This document shows, piece after piece, positions 8,610 to 16,790 of a stretch of DNA of 47,624 nt. The stretch lies in assembly GCF_003610895.1 (NCBI RefSeq), contig NZ_MCAS01000043.1, positions 1-47,624 of the forward strand, read 5' to 3'. The stretch's first letter is position 1, and each line of letters opens with the position of its first letter. A program made the position numbers and the translations under genes. The notes under the pieces are model-generated. The model did not search any database and was not told the DNA's origin. It saw only the letters and a program-made list of their open reading frames with translations. This stretch comes from Paraburkholderia fungorum. Its GTDB lineage: Bacteria; Pseudomonadota; Gammaproteobacteria; Burkholderiales; Burkholderiaceae.

Positions 8610-9218
8610 ATGGCCCGTACCCGAGCACCCGACCACGAAACCCAGCGCGATCAGATTCTCGAACTGGCCGCAGCGAAATTCGCGCAGACCAGCTACCCGA
8701 GCACCTCGATGGCCGACCTCGCCGCCGCCAGCGGCACCTCGAAAGCGCGCCTCTATCATTACTACGCGAGCAAGGAAGCGATCCTGTTCGACCTGCTGGA
8801 TCGCTACACGAAGCGGCTGATGCTGATCATCGCCGAGGTGGAAGGTGCAAGCCAACGCCGCGGGCTATCCGAGCGGGAAACCTTTGCGGAGCTGATCCGG
8901 GCCTTTCTGTCCGAGTACGAAACGTCGCACAGTCGCCACGTCGCGCTCCTGAACGACGTGAAGTATCTGGTCGACACCCAGCGGGAAGTCATCCTGAACC
9001 GTCAGCGCGATGTGGTCGCGGCGTTTGCGCGGCAACTGGCGCGCGCTTATCCGGAACGCGCCACGCGCGATAACCAGACCGCCCTCACGATGATGGTGTT
9101 CGGCATGATCAACTGGACCTTCACCTGGCTCAAGCCGGACGGCCGGATGGGGTACCGGGAGTTTGCCGAGCAGGTGGTCAATATGGTGGACCACGGATTG
9201 AGTTCTGCCGAACGCTGA
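8610..9218 (+). CDS. paaR: TetR-family transcriptional regulator, probable PaaR
   Basis: A 202-aa TetR-family repressor. The DNA-binding helix-turn-helix lies at about 33-56 (STSMADLAAASGTSKARLYH, then YY and SKE), and the rest is a helical ligand-binding domain. Its position in the paa cluster and the perfect TetR-type palindrome at 3729-3744 make it the likely repressor of paaABCDE; known PaaR proteins respond to phenylacetyl-CoA. It carries no obvious operator of its own upstream. The specific name rests on context; TetR membership is certain from the HTH. Confidence 0.85.
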   Translation: MARTRAPDHETQRDQILELAAAKFAQTSYPSTSMADLAAASGTSKARLYHYYASKEAILFDLLDRYTKRLMLIIAEVEGASQRRGLSERETFAELIRAFLSEYETSHSRHVALLNDVKYLVDTQREVILNRQRDVVAAFARQLARAYPERATRDNQTALTMMVFGMINWTFTWLKPDGRMGYREFAEQVVNMVDHGLSSAER

Positions 9219-9284
9219 CCGCCCGCGGCGGCCCTATTCAGAGGGAATGGTTGGCACCAGCTGCTTCGCCGCAACAGCTTGTCA

Positions 9285-9298
9285 CGAACGCTCGTTCA
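9285..9298. promoter_or_regulatory. TetR-type palindrome GAACG-CT-CGTTC
   Basis: The dyad GAACG (9286-9290), CT, CGTTC (9293-9297) lies in an AT-rich gene-free stretch between paaR and the GNAT gene. The same GAACG-N2-CGTTC core occurs, with longer arms, at 25809-25824. It differs from the paa operator, so a different regulator is likely. The regulator is not identified. Confidence 0.4.
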
Positions 9299-9460
9299 AT
9301 TTATTTTTCTTTAATAATCAATCAATTAAAAATAGGGCGCTAGTTCTTTAGGCAATCTCCTCAATTTTAGATACGGGTTTTCCCTAGTATCGAGACAGGG
9401 TTTCCGCTAAAATTGTTTTTGCGGTGCACCATACCGCTCGATCAAAAGGAGAACCCGACC

Positions 9461-10129
9461 ATGAACATGATTACACCCCGCGCCGCTGAGCCGATCGTCG
9501 CGCACGATCGTCTGTTGCAGCCAGGCGGTCGTGCGCCTGCTCTGGTCCGTGAACTCACCACGGTCGACCGTGAGCGGCTGCTCACCCACTTCCTGGCACT
9601 CGGCGAAGACGACCGCCTCCTGCGCTTTGGCCAGATCGTGCCGAACCACGTCATTGAGAACTACGTCCGCGCGATCGATTTCACGCGCGACACGGTCTTC
9701 GGCGTGTTCAACAGCCAGTTGCAACTCACCGGCGTCGGCCATCTGGCTTATCTGCCGGCCGAAGGTAACAAGCGTACCGCCGAGTTCGGCGTGTCGGTGC
9801 TGGAAAGCGCTCGCGGGCGAGGCATTGGCTCCAAGCTCTTCGAACGTGCAGCCATCCGCAGCCGCAATACGCATGTCACCACGCTGTACATGCACTGTCT
9901 GTCGCGCAATTCGACCATGATGCACATCGCGAAAAAGGCCGGCATGAAGATCGAATACGCGTACGGAGAAGCCGACGCCTATCTGACACTGTCGCCGGCG
10001 GATCAATCGAGCATCATTGCCGAGATGCTGCAGGAACAAGCTGCGGTATTCGACTACGCCCTCAAGCGTCAAGCGCGCCAGGCGTCGAAGCTGTTCGAAT
10101 CGTTCATGCCAGCAACTGAAGCCGCTTGA
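9461..10129 (+). CDS. GNAT-family N-acetyltransferase
   Basis: A 222-aa GNAT-type acetyltransferase. The acetyl-CoA binding motif A is visible as FGVSVLESARGRGIGSKLFE, with the RGRGIG loop at about 125-130, followed by the beta-5/alpha-4 region (TLYMHCLSRN). The acceptor substrate is unknown. The ATG at 9461 is preferred over 9413 because AAAGGAGAA lies just ahead of it. The gene has its own AT-rich upstream region (9219-9460) with a TetR-type dyad, and is followed by a terminator shared with the convergent lrp-type gene. Confidence 0.85.
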   Translation: MNMITPRAAEPIVAHDRLLQPGGRAPALVRELTTVDRERLLTHFLALGEDDRLLRFGQIVPNHVIENYVRAIDFTRDTVFGVFNSQLQLTGVGHLAYLPAEGNKRTAEFGVSVLESARGRGIGSKLFERAAIRSRNTHVTTLYMHCLSRNSTMMHIAKKAGMKIEYAYGEADAYLTLSPADQSSIIAEMLQEQAAVFDYALKRQARQASKLFESFMPATEAA

Positions 10130-10150
10130 CCCATCAGCGCTTCGGTGAAA

Positions 10151-10181
10151 AAGAGGGCGGCCTTACGGCTGCCCTTTTTGT
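10151..10181. terminator. terminator between GNAT gene and lrp-type gene
   Basis: An 8-bp GC-rich stem with a TTAC loop (GGGCGGCC / GGCTGCCC, one G-U pair) is followed by TTTTTG on the plus strand and preceded by an A run. It can therefore also work in the opposite direction for the convergent regulator gene ending at 10211. Confidence 0.8.
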
Positions 10182-10210
10182 TTGCCCATCACTTGATTGC
10201 GGTCAGGTGC

Positions 10211-10708
10211 TCACAAAATCGGCAGCGCCGTCGTTTCCTTGAATTTCTCGAGTGAAAAGCTCGTCTTCACGTCGATTACCGAGGGATGGTGCAGCAACTG
10301 CTCCTGCACAAAGCGTGAAAAGTGCGCCATATCTTCAACCTGGACACGCAACAGGTAATCCATGTCACCCGTCATTGCGTGGCATGCGACCACTTCCGGC
10401 CACGTCTGCACTGCCGCGCGAAACAGATCGGCATGCGTGGTGTCGCCACGCGGGCGAAGCGCCGGATCGCTACGTTTTTCCAACCGCACGTTGACGTAGG
10501 CCAGCAGATCGAGCCCAAGCTTTTGCGCATCGAGCAGCGCGACATAACCGCGAATCACCCCGCTCTCCTCCAGCCGACGAATACGCCGTAGACACGGGCT
10601 CGGCGACAGATTGATGCGCTCGGCAAGCTCCTGATTCGACAAGCGGCCATTCTCCTGAAGGATCGCCAGAATGCGTCTGTCGATGGCGTCTATCTCTATT
10701 TTGGCCAT
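10211..10708 (-). CDS. Lrp/AsnC-family transcriptional regulator
   Basis: A 165-aa feast/famine regulator. The N-terminal winged HTH is clear (DAIDRRILAILQENGRLSNQ, then LSPSPCLRRIRRLEESGVI), followed by the RAM ligand-binding domain with the conserved GDMDYLLRVQV segment at about 115-125. It is divergent from hppD, and regulators in this position commonly control the neighbouring aromatic amino-acid catabolic gene; HppD control is inference. The 292-bp shared intergenic region contains a 14-bp perfect palindrome and the three hairpin repeats. A protein of this type may respond to tyrosine or phenylalanine. Confidence 0.9.
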   Translation of the reverse strand: MAKIEIDAIDRRILAILQENGRLSNQELAERINLSPSPCLRRIRRLEESGVIRGYVALLDAQKLGLDLLAYVNVRLEKRSDPALRPRGDTTHADLFRAAVQTWPEVVACHAMTGDMDYLLRVQVEDMAHFSRFVQEQLLHHPSVIDVKTSFSLEKFKETTALPIL

Positions 10709-10751
10709 TTTCTGCCGTCCACGTTGAGAAATTAGCTAGAAAATAGCTCAA

Positions 10752-10765
10752 GCGTATCGATACGC
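10752..10765. promoter_or_regulatory. 14-bp perfect palindrome in lrp/hppD divergent region
   Basis: GCGTATCGATACGC reads identically on both strands. It lies 44 bp upstream of the regulator start and 236 bp upstream of hppD, beside AT-rich sequence with repeated TAGC. A protein binding site is likely; the divergent Lrp-type regulator is the first candidate, though Lrp sites are usually looser dyads. Confidence 0.45.
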
Positions 10766-10835
10766 GATTAACTTCGCAAGTTTTCGTCGCCAGCCGGCCT
10801 TTACACTTGCGTCATTCAGTCGCGCTAGTTTTGAT

Positions 10836-10986
10836 CGACAACTTTGTATGGGACCGCAGTAAGCGCTAAAGCGCCAACTGCGGTCGACTACTTTGTATGG
10901 GACCGCAGTAAGCGCTAAAGCGCCAACTGCGGTCGACTACTTTGTATGGGACCGCAGTAAGCGCTAAAGCGCCAACTGCGGTCGAC
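10836..10986 (+). repeat. three tandem 49-bp hairpin repeats upstream of hppD
   Basis: Copies lie at 10836-10884, 10885-10933 and 10934-10982, plus a partial CGAC. Copies 2 and 3 are identical; copy 1 differs by one base. Each copy forms a hairpin: GACCGCAGT pairs perfectly with ACTGCGGTC (9 bp), then a small internal loop, then GCGC/GCGC closed by TAAA. Hairpins span 10852-10885, 10901-10934 and 10950-10983. The array ends 14 bp before the hppD start, directly ahead of its AGGAG, so it is probably the 5' untranslated region. Confidence 0.95.
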
Positions 10987-11000
10987 ACAGGAGACAGGTA

Positions 11001-12098
11001 ATGCAGGTTTCAACTTGGGACAACCCCGTCGGCACCGACGGCTTCGAGTTCATCGAATACACCGCGCCAGATCCGAAAGCGCTCGGCAAGCTGTTCGAAC
11101 AGATGGGCTTCACCGCCGTCGCACGGCATCGTCACAAAGACGTGACGCTGTATCGCCAGGGCGACATCAACTTCATCGTCAACGGGGAACAGCACTCGTT
11201 CGCGCAACGTTTCACTCGCCTGCATGGCCCGTCGATCTGCGCGATCGCCTTCCGTGTGCAGGATGCAGCGAAGGCGTACCAGCAAGCTCTTGAAAAAGGC
11301 GCGTGGGGCTTCGACAACAAGACCGGTCCGATGGAACTCAACATCCCGGCAATCAAAGGTATCGGCGACTCGCTGATCTATTTCGTCGACCGCTGGCGCG
11401 GCAAGAACGGCGCTGAGCCGGGCACCATCGGCAACATCGATATTTACGACGTCGACTTCGAGCCGATTCCTGGCGCGAATCCGAACCCGGTCGGCCACGG
11501 CCTGACCTACATCGATCACCTGACGCACAACGTGCATCGCGGCCGCATGCAGGAATGGGCGGAGTTCTACGAGCGCCTGTTCAATTTCCGGGAAGTGCGT
11601 TACTTCGACATCGAAGGCAAAGTAACCGGCGTGAAATCGAAGGCGATGACGTCGCCGTGCGGCAAGATCCGCATTCCGATCAACGAGGAAGGGTCGGACG
11701 TAGCCGGTCAGATCCAGGAGTATCTGGACCAGTACCACGGCGAAGGCATCCAGCACATCGCGCTGGGCAGCAACGACATCTACCGCACAGTGGACGGTTT
11801 GCGCGCGGCTAACATTTCGCTGCTCGATACGATCGACACGTACTATGAACTGGTCGACCGCCGTGTGCCGAATCACGGCGAGCCGCTCGACGAATTGCGT
11901 AAGCGCAAGATCCTGATCGACGGCGCCCCCGACGATCTGCTGCTGCAGATCTTCACCGAGAACCAGATCGGGCCGATCTTCTTTGAGATCATCCAGCGCA
12001 AGGGCAATCAGGGCTTCGGCGAGGGCAATTTCAAGGCGCTGTTCGAATCGATCGAGCTGGATCAGATTCGCCGCGGCGTGGTTCAGGACAAGGCCTGA
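11001..12098 (+). CDS. hppD: 4-hydroxyphenylpyruvate dioxygenase
   Basis: HppD converts 4-hydroxyphenylpyruvate to homogentisate, the second step of tyrosine degradation, using Fe(II) and O2. The 365-aa protein has two VOC-type half domains, and all three iron ligands are visible: His173 (YIDHLTHNV), His252 (GIQHIALGS) and Glu329 (FFEIIQRKG), in the usual spacing. The AGGAG 7-8 bp ahead confirms the start. It is divergent from the Lrp-type regulator and preceded by three hairpin repeats that should be in its leader. A terminator follows at 12132. Later genes of homogentisate breakdown (hmgA, fahA) are not in the window. Confidence 0.97.
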   Translation: MQVSTWDNPVGTDGFEFIEYTAPDPKALGKLFEQMGFTAVARHRHKDVTLYRQGDINFIVNGEQHSFAQRFTRLHGPSICAIAFRVQDAAKAYQQALEKGAWGFDNKTGPMELNIPAIKGIGDSLIYFVDRWRGKNGAEPGTIGNIDIYDVDFEPIPGANPNPVGHGLTYIDHLTHNVHRGRMQEWAEFYERLFNFREVRYFDIEGKVTGVKSKAMTSPCGKIRIPINEEGSDVAGQIQEYLDQYHGEGIQHIALGSNDIYRTVDGLRAANISLLDTIDTYYELVDRRVPNHGEPLDELRKRKILIDGAPDDLLLQIFTENQIGPIFFEIIQRKGNQGFGEGNFKALFESIELDQIRRGVVQDKA

Positions 12099-12131
12099 CG
12101 ACTGACACCCCGCGCAGAATCTGGGGGCGGT

Positions 12132-12166
12132 AAAAAAGGGCGAGGATCTTGCGATCCTCGCCCTTT
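12132..12166. terminator. terminator after hppD
   Basis: A perfect 11-bp stem GGGCGAGGATC (12138-12148) / GATCCTCGCCC (12153-12163) with loop TTGC, flanked by an A run on the left and TTT on the right. It can serve hppD and, on the minus strand, the small exported-protein gene ending at 12236, for which the U tract is better. Confidence 0.85.
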
Positions 12167-12235
12167 GTCGTTTATGCCGTCGCCCAAAGCAGGACAACGG
12201 CCGATTTCCAATCGACGCGTCGCTTTAGCGACACA

Positions 12236-12442
12236 TCACGAATTCTGCTCTTCCTCGTCGGCCTTCGTGGATCGCGCAATGCGCTCCACCGCGATAGAGG
12301 CGGGCGCCACTTGCGCCGTGCTGGTGATCGCGTTCGACAGCGCCCCCGCGCTGCCCGAGTTTGTGCTCGAGCGCACCGGCGCGCTCATGGCGAAAAATGC
12401 GGCCGAAACCATCAGGAACGTCTGGATGTTTCTAGTGTTCAT
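12236..12442 (-). CDS. small exported protein of unknown function
   Basis: A 68-aa ORF beginning MNTRNIQTFLMVSAAFFAMS, a plausible Sec signal peptide, followed by a Ser/Ala-rich segment and an acidic C-terminus (KADEEEQNS). A strong ribosome binding site, AAAGGAG, lies 6 bp ahead of the ATG at 12442, which favours this start over the longer frame from 12484. Nothing in the mature part is recognisable. It stands alone, convergent with hppD. Upstream (12560-12584) the minus strand shows TGTAA-type direct repeats at 10-bp spacing that could bind an OmpR-type regulator. Confidence 0.6.
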   Translation of the reverse strand: MNTRNIQTFLMVSAAFFAMSAPVRSSTNSGSAGALSNAITSTAQVAPASIAVERIARSTKADEEEQNS

Positions 12443-12787
12443 GCGTACTCCTTTTCTAACTACCCTGCTGTCCTGAAGCTCCACCGAATGCGGAGCGTTG
12501 CGCAGACATTGCTCGCAGGTGGGGTGTTAGACAGACATTTCAACTGCGGTTCCGTAGATTTGTAGCTTTTACAGCTTGTTACAGTGCGCACCGTCGCAGG
12601 AAATACTCCGATGTGCCCGTGAAAATCACGCTGCACTGCCGCATTTTCAGACACGCTGCGGCGGGTTTTTACCAGTGCTACCATCACTTAAAACACGTCA
12701 ATATGGCGACCCCGGCCATACGCATTCACAAGATGCCGCGGCCCAAAAAGTTTTGGCGATCCCAAACTGGGTGGAGGAGTACACATA

Positions 12788-15700
12788 ATGAATGCCCCGC
12801 TAGACGCAGGTCAGCGAGCCTCGCTCGAAGCCGCGCTATCTTCCGTCACGCTCGACGACAAATACACCCTGGAACGCGGCCGCGCATATATGAGCGGCAT
12901 CCAGGCGCTGGTACGCCTGCCCATGCTGCAGCAGGAACGCGACCAGGCCGCCGGACTCAATACCGCGGGCTTTATCTCCGGTTATCGCGGATCGCCGCTC
13001 GGCGGACTCGACCAATCCCTGTGGAAAGCGAAGCAGCATCTCGCCGCGCACCGTGTGGTCTTCCAGCCCGGCGTCAACGAAGACCTCGCGGCCACCGCCG
13101 TATGGGGTTCACAGCAGGTCAATCTGTACCCGAGCGCCAAATACGACGGCGTGTTCTCGATGTGGTACGGCAAGGGCCCGGGCGTCGACCGCTCCGGCGA
13201 CGTCTTCAAGCACGGCAATTCAGCCGGTTCGGCGCAACACGGCGGCGTTCTCGTGCTCGCCGGCGACGACCACGCCGCCAAATCCTCGACACTCGCGCAT
13301 CAGTCGGAACACATCTTCAAAGCGTGTGGCCTGCCAGTGCTGTTTCCGTCGAACGTACAGGAATATCTGGACTTCGGCCTGCATGGCTGGGCGATGAGCC
13401 GCTACTCGGGCCTGTGGGTGGCGATGAAGTGCGTGACCGATGTGGTCGAATCGTCGGCTTCGGTCGATATCGATCCCCATCGCACAAAAATCATCCTCCC
13501 GGACGACTTCGCGATGCCCGAGGGCGGTCTTAACATTCGCTGGCCGGATCCGCCGCTCGTGCAGGAAGCGCGTCTACTCGACTACAAGTGGTACGCGGCG
13601 CTTGCCTATGTGCGCGCCAACAAGCTGGACCGCGTCGAAATCGATTCGCCTCACGCGCGTTTCGGCATCATGACCGGCGGCAAGGCATACCTCGACGTTC
13701 GTCAGGCCTTGACCGATCTCGGTCTCGATGACGAAACCTGTTCGCGCATCGGCATCCGTCTGTACAAGGTCGGCTGTGTATGGCCGCTCGAAGCACAAGG
13801 CGCACATGCGTTCGCGCGCGGCCTCGATGAAATCCTGGTGGTCGAAGAGAAGCGCCAGATTCTCGAATACGCGATCAAGGAAGAACTGTACAACTGGCCC
13901 GACACGCAGCGTCCGCGTGTGTTCGGCAAGTTCGACGAGAAGGACGGCGCCGGCGGCGAATGGTCGGTACCGATGGGCAACTGGCTGCTGCCGGCCCACT
14001 ATGAACTTTCGCCGGCGATCATCGCCAAGGCAATCGCCACGCGGCTCGACAAGTTCGACCTGCCGTCCGACGTGCGTGCGCGCATCGCGACACGTATCGC
14101 GGTAATCGAAGCGAAGGAAAAGGCTCTCGCGCGTCCACGCGTCGAAGCCGAGCGCAAGCCGTGGTTCTGCTCAGGCTGCCCGCACAACACGTCAACGAAC
14201 GTGCCGGAAGGCTCGCGTGCGATGGCCGGCATCGGTTGCCACTACATGACCGTGTGGATGGACCGCAGCACCAGCACCTTCAGCCAGATGGGCGGCGAAG
14301 GCGTCGCGTGGATCGGCCAGGCGCCGTTCACCAACGACAAGCACGTGTTCGCCAACCTTGGCGACGGCACCTACTTCCACTCCGGCCTGCTCGCGATTCG
14401 GGCGGCGATCGCGTCGAAAGCGAACATCACCTACAAGATTCTCTACAACGACGCGGTCGCGATGACGGGCGGCCAGCCGGTCGACGGCGTGCTGACCGTG
14501 CCGCAGATTACGCATCAACTGGCCGCCGAAGGCGCGACGAAGATCGTGATCGTCACCGACGAGCCGGAAAAGTACAACGCGAACGTCGGTCTCGCGCCCG
14601 GCATCGACATTCATCATCGCGACAAGCTCGACGAAATTCAGCGCCAGCTTCGCGAGATTTCCGGCACCACGATCCTGATCTATGACCAGACCTGCGCGAC
14701 CGAGAAACGCCGCCGCAGGAAACGCGGCACGTACCCGGACCCGGCGCGCCGTGTCGTGATCAACGAAGCAGTGTGCGAAGGCTGCGGCGATTGCTCGGTC
14801 AAGTCGAACTGCCTTTCGGTGGAACCGCTCGATACCGAGTACGGCACCAAACGCCAGATCAATCAGTCGACCTGCAACAAGGACTTCTCGTGCGTGAACG
14901 GGTTCTGCCCGAGCTTTGTCTCGGTGGAAGGCGGCCAACTGCGCAAGCCGAAGGCGGCCTCAGGTATCGTTGCCGACGCGATGCCGCCGGTGCCGGAGCC
15001 TGAACTGCCGTCGATCGAACGTCCTTACGGTGTGCTGGTGACTGGCGTCGGCGGCACGGGCGTCGTGACGATCGGTGCATTGCTCGGGATGGCTGCGCAT
15101 CTGGAAAACAAGGGCGTCACGGTACTCGACGTCACCGGCCTCGCGCAAAAGGGCGGCGCCGTAATGAGCCACGTGCAGATCGCCAGGAACCCTGCCGACA
15201 TCCACGCAACCCGCATCGCGATGGGCGAAGCAAGTCTCGTGATCGGCTGCGACGCGATCGTCACCGCGAGCGACGAATGCGTCTCGCGGATGCAGGCGGG
15301 CCACACACGCGTCGTGCTCAATAGTGCGCACACGCCGACCGCCGCGCTTATCAAGAACCCGGACTGGCGTTTCCCCGGCAGCAGCACCGAGGCAGACGTG
15401 CGGGCCGGCGCGGGCGACGACGGTGTCGACATGGTCGACGCGAATCACTTTGCCGTCGCGCTGCTCGGCGACGCGATCTACACGAACCCGTTCGTGCTCG
15501 GCTATGCATGGCAACGTGGCTGGGTGCCGTTGACCTATCAGTCGTTGATGCGCGCGATCGAACTGAACAACGTGCAGATCGAGAAGAATCGCGCGGCGTT
15601 CGAATGGGGCCGCCGTGCCGCGCATGATCTGGCAGCGGTACGCGAGCTCGCGAAGTCGCAAGGACGCGGGGCCGCAACGGAAACAGTGAGCAGCAAGATC

Positions 15701-16387
15701 ATCTCGCTGCACACGCCGAAGGCGCTCGACACGCTGATCGACAAGCGCGCCGACTATCTCACCGCATACCAGAACCCTGCTTACGCGGACCGTTATCGTG
15801 CGTTGGTATCGCAAGTGCGTGTGGCGGAATCGGCGCTGGATTCGATCGACGGCCAGTTGCCATTGACCGAGGCGGTCGCGAAGAATCTGCACAAGCTGAT
15901 GGCCTACAAAGACGAATACGAAGTCGCACGGCTCTACAGCGACCCCGCGTTCATCGAAAAACTGAAGGCGAATTTCGAAGGGGACTGGAAGCTGCACCTC
16001 CACCTCGCACCGCCGACGTTTTCGAAGAAGGACGCCAAAGGTCATCTGGTCAAGAAAAAGTACGGGCCGTGGATGTTCAGCGCCATGCACATGCTGGCCA
16101 AGCTGAAATTCCTGCGCGGCACGGGACTTGATCCGTTCGGCAAGACAGAAGAACGTCGCACCGAACGCGCGCTAATCGGCGAATATGAGGCACTGGTGCG
16201 CGAATTGATCGGCGGCCTGACTGTGCAAAAGCGCGAGCTGGCCATCGAGATGGCAAATCTGCCGGACGGCATCCGCGGCTACGGTCACGTGAAGGAAAAC
16301 AATCTGAAGGGCGTGCGGGTCAAGTGGAACGAGTTGCTGACTCGCTGGCGCTCGGCGGAAGCAGGGAAGACACAGCACGCGGCATGA
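12788..16387 (+). CDS. indolepyruvate/phenylpyruvate ferredoxin oxidoreductase, fused single-chain form
   Basis: This 1199-aa thiamine-diphosphate enzyme oxidatively decarboxylates aryl-pyruvates (indolepyruvate, phenylpyruvate, 4-hydroxyphenylpyruvate) to the aryl-acetyl-CoA, giving electrons to ferredoxin. It fuses the subunits that are separate in archaea: an alpha-type N-terminal part, a cysteine cluster CSGCPHN at about 460, a TPP site (GDGTYFHSG at about 524 and YNDAVAMTGGQP at about 553), a [4Fe-4S] motif CEGCGDC at about 662-668, and a C-terminal gamma domain with GVGGTGVVT at about 752. GGAGG precedes the ATG. With paaABCDE nearby, the likely flow is phenylalanine to phenylpyruvate to phenylacetyl-CoA. 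It is transcribed alone and followed by a terminator. Confidence 0.93.
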   Translation: MNAPLDAGQRASLEAALSSVTLDDKYTLERGRAYMSGIQALVRLPMLQQERDQAAGLNTAGFISGYRGSPLGGLDQSLWKAKQHLAAHRVVFQPGVNEDLAATAVWGSQQVNLYPSAKYDGVFSMWYGKGPGVDRSGDVFKHGNSAGSAQHGGVLVLAGDDHAAKSSTLAHQSEHIFKACGLPVLFPSNVQEYLDFGLHGWAMSRYSGLWVAMKCVTDVVESSASVDIDPHRTKIILPDDFAMPEGGLNIRWPDPPLVQEARLLDYKWYAALAYVRANKLDRVEIDSPHARFGIMTGGKAYLDVRQALTDLGLDDETCSRIGIRLYKVGCVWPLEAQGAHAFARGLDEILVVEEKRQILEYAIKEELYNWPDTQRPRVFGKFDEKDGAGGEWSVPMGNWLLPAHYELSPAIIAKAIATRLDKFDLPSDVRARIATRIAVIEAKEKALARPRVEAERKPWFCSGCPHNTSTNVPEGSRAMAGIGCHYMTVWMDRSTSTFSQMGGEGVAWIGQAPFTNDKHVFANLGDGTYFHSGLLAIRAAIASKANITYKILYNDAVAMTGGQPVDGVLTVPQITHQLAAEGATKIVIVTDEPEKYNANVGLAPGIDIHHRDKLDEIQRQLREISGTTILIYDQTCATEKRRRRKRGTYPDPARRVVINEAVCEGCGDCSVKSNCLSVEPLDTEYGTKRQINQSTCNKDFSCVNGFCPSFVSVEGGQLRKPKAASGIVADAMPPVPEPELPSIERPYGVLVTGVGGTGVVTIGALLGMAAHLENKGVTVLDVTGLAQKGGAVMSHVQIARNPADIHATRIAMGEASLVIGCDAIVTASDECVSRMQAGHTRVVLNSAHTPTAALIKNPDWRFPGSSTEADVRAGAGDDGVDMVDANHFAVALLGDAIYTNPFVLGYAWQRGWVPLTYQSLMRAIELNNVQIEKNRAAFEWGRRAAHDLAAVRELAKSQGRGAATETVSSKIISLHTPKALDTLIDKRADYLTAYQNPAYADRYRALVSQVRVAESALDSIDGQLPLTEAVAKNLHKLMAYKDEYEVARLYSDPAFIEKLKANFEGDWKLHLHLAPPTFSKKDAKGHLVKKKYGPWMFSAMHMLAKLKFLRGTGLDPFGKTEERRTERALIGEYEALVRELIGGLTVQKRELAIEMANLPDGIRGYGHVKENNLKGVRVKWNELLTRWRSAEAGKTQHAA

Positions 16388-16425
16388 TTTTGCCGGCTTG
16401 ACCGACTGATGTCGGGTTGAAATGG

Positions 16426-16462
16426 AAAAGGCGGCTGCCCTCACGGACAGTCGCCTTTTTTT
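16426..16462 (+). terminator. intrinsic terminator after the oxidoreductase gene
   Basis: The stem AAAAGGCGGCTG / CAGTCGCCTTTT (one G-U pair) with a 10-nt loop is followed by a seven-base T run. It lies 38 bp after the stop codon. Confidence 0.9.
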
Positions 16463-16510
16463 GCCTGTTTCGACACGTGATGCGTGTGTACAAGAACAAG
16501 CGGTACTGCT

Positions 16511-16790
16511 CCTTCCAACAACACAACAACAACCAACCAAAAACAAACAACAACCAGACAGCAACTACGACCTGCAACTTCAACTACTAACTACAACTGC
16601 CAACTTCAACCACCAACTGCAACCACCAACTTCAACTTCAACTACAACTACAACTGCCAACTACAACCACCAACTGCAACCACCAACTTCAACTTCAACT
16701 TCAACTGCCAACTACAACTACAACTACAACTACAACTACAAACTTCAACTACCACTACCAACCACCAACCACCAACTACACACATCTACT
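16511..16790 (+). repeat. G-depleted low-complexity tract built on CAACTN units
   Basis: By direct count this 280-nt stretch has only 9 G on the plus strand, in a GC-rich genome. It is made of CAACTA, CAACTT, CAACTGC and CAACCAC units, with an imperfect tandem copy of about 57 bp (the segment starting 16607 recurs at 16664). It follows the terminator of the oxidoreductase gene and precedes the maeB terminator, in a gene-free interval (16388-17136). A frame from 16422 stays open through it, but its product is a low-complexity Asn/Thr/Gln/Pro string. A plus-strand RNA would be C-rich and unstructured, like a Rho loading site. Confidence 0.9.

Noticed and set aside
10848..10862. Mini-ORF ATG-GGA-CCG-CAG-TAA in each 49-bp repeat
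   Set aside because: Four codons without a ribosome site and lying partly inside a stable stem; the hairpin explains the conservation better. Kept only as a curiosity.
10836..10986. CRISPR array
   Set aside because: Units are contiguous and identical with no unique spacers and no cas genes.
11010..12197. 395-aa minus-strand frame opposite hppD
   Set aside because: Antisense shadow; HppD carries all catalytic residues on the other strand.
14960..16090. 376-aa minus-strand frame opposite the oxidoreductase gene
   Set aside because: Antisense shadow; composition rich in Arg, Val, His and Asp without motifs.
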